14,286 bases of DNA, from contig JAJFHC010000205.1 of NCBI GenBank assembly GCA_021775835.1, forward strand, positions 1 through 14,286, given 5' to 3'. The notes under the pieces were generated by a model. It did no database searches and had not been told where the DNA came from. It saw nothing but the letters and a program-made list of their open reading frames with translations. A program made the position numbers and the translations under genes. Positions 13,824-14,286 of the stretch are shown here, one piece after another (position 1 is the first letter of the stretch; the number at the start of each line of letters is the position of its first letter). This DNA is from Hyphomicrobiales bacterium. Lineage in GTDB: Bacteria > Pseudomonadota > Alphaproteobacteria > Rhizobiales > JAJFHC01.

Positions 13824-14286
13824 TTCATCCCCGATAGCGATTAACCCTCAGCAACGTTGCCAATACTAGCTGAGGATTTTCTATTGTTATTGAACCATCT
13901 ATATCAAAGACGTCTTAAATCATCTTGAAGGCCCACGGCTTGCACTTTCAGATTTCTTGTTCATTGGATTTATGATTGAGAAATCGCTAAGGGCGCGCGA
14001 AGCGTCATATTTTGAGACACTTTTTCTCGTTTTACGAAAAGTTAACCATTCATGGTGCATTGCATCATTTAGCATGACGCGTCGCAATATCGCCACATTG
14101 TCCCTAGATACAGCACGCAGATCATTGGTGCCGCAATGCATGAGGTATTGCCGCTCGTTGAAAAGATGCCGCGCGGATGGGCCCGGCGGAGATCAGATCA
14201 GGAGAACCGGAAGCAGACGGGATAGCGGCAGGACCGCCAATCCGGCACGCATATTGCTACCGTTGTTTTCATAAAACTTCCCTTAG
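13824..14286. other. 463-base region without a convincing gene, upstream of the heme kinase
   Basis: No reading frame here shows a recognisable domain. The longest, a plus-strand frame starting at TTG 13957 and a minus-strand frame at 13920-14141, give low-complexity, unrecognised products without good ribosome binding sites. The left part (13880-14060) is AT-rich and probably carries the kinase promoter on the minus strand. A dyad at 13846-13875 lies in the likely leader. At the right edge, on the minus strand, AAGGGAAG precedes an ATG at 14272 that opens only 24 codons (14198-14272). This could be a leader peptide or the remnant of a decayed gene. Confidence 0.5.
13846..13875. repeat. Inverted repeat in the leader of the heme kinase gene
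   Basis: The perfect 7-base arms CCTCAGC (13846-13852) and GCTGAGG (13869-13875) are separated by 16 bases. The left arm runs into a perfect 10-base palindrome GCAACGTTGC (13851-13860). The element lies 23 bases upstream of the kinase GTG start, where it could be an operator or an mRNA hairpin. On the plus strand the right arm is followed by ATTTTCT, which is not a strong T run. Confidence 0.45.

Noticed and set aside
14136..14225. Plus-strand 29-codon frame starting at ATG 14136
   Set aside because: No ribosome binding site, no recognisable motif, and it overlaps equally weak frames on the other strand.
13957..14274. 105-codon plus-strand frame beginning with TTG
   Set aside because: Rare start codon, no ribosome binding site, a composition change part way along, and no recognisable domain. 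It probably arises by chance.

Overview
The window is high-GC chromosomal DNA of proteobacterial type, most likely from an alphaproteobacterium. The clues are the GcvA-like LysR regulator, CckA-style REC-REC hybrid kinases, paired crotonase-family genes and codon usage rich in G/C third positions. The lineage is inferred; there is no rRNA or other marker here. No tRNA, rRNA, CRISPR array, transposase or prophage gene was seen.

Layout from left to right. (1) 1-1903: the start of a LysR regulator running off the left edge (minus), divergent from a sulfotransferase-like gene and a crotonase-family gene (plus). The regulator may control these two. (2) 1926-3769: a periplasmic methionine sulfoxide reductase A (minus), divergent from a D-2-hydroxyacid dehydrogenase of the glyoxylate/hydroxypyruvate reductase type (plus). 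(3) 3774-5825: a soluble PAS hybrid histidine kinase with two receiver domains (minus), tail to tail with the dehydrogenase. (4) 6071-8512: a plus-strand pair, an EamA/DMT transporter followed closely by a thiamine-diphosphate enzyme of the acetolactate-synthase-like family. (5) 8538-13823: a minus-strand run of a membrane hybrid histidine kinase with a periplasmic Tll0287-like domain carrying a c-type heme motif, a histidine/phenylalanine ammonia-lyase homologue, and an enoyl-CoA hydratase/isomerase. (6) 13824-14286: 463 bases without a convincing gene, probably the upstream control region of the heme kinase.

The most unusual item is the ammonia-lyase homologue at 9408-10967. Its fold-level motifs are present, but the Ala-Ser-Gly triad that makes the MIO cofactor in this family is shortened to Gly-Ala-Gly, so the cofactor-forming serine is absent. 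Next is the heme-motif kinase beside it: its first receiver domain has lost its acidic pocket and its second has Lys where Thr/Ser is normal. If the minus-strand run is one transcription unit, a redox or heme input may be linked to a non-canonical lyase and a CoA-ester isomerase; this is inference from gene order only. Neither kinase carries an HPt domain and no response regulator with an output domain is in the window, so their phosphorelay partners lie elsewhere.
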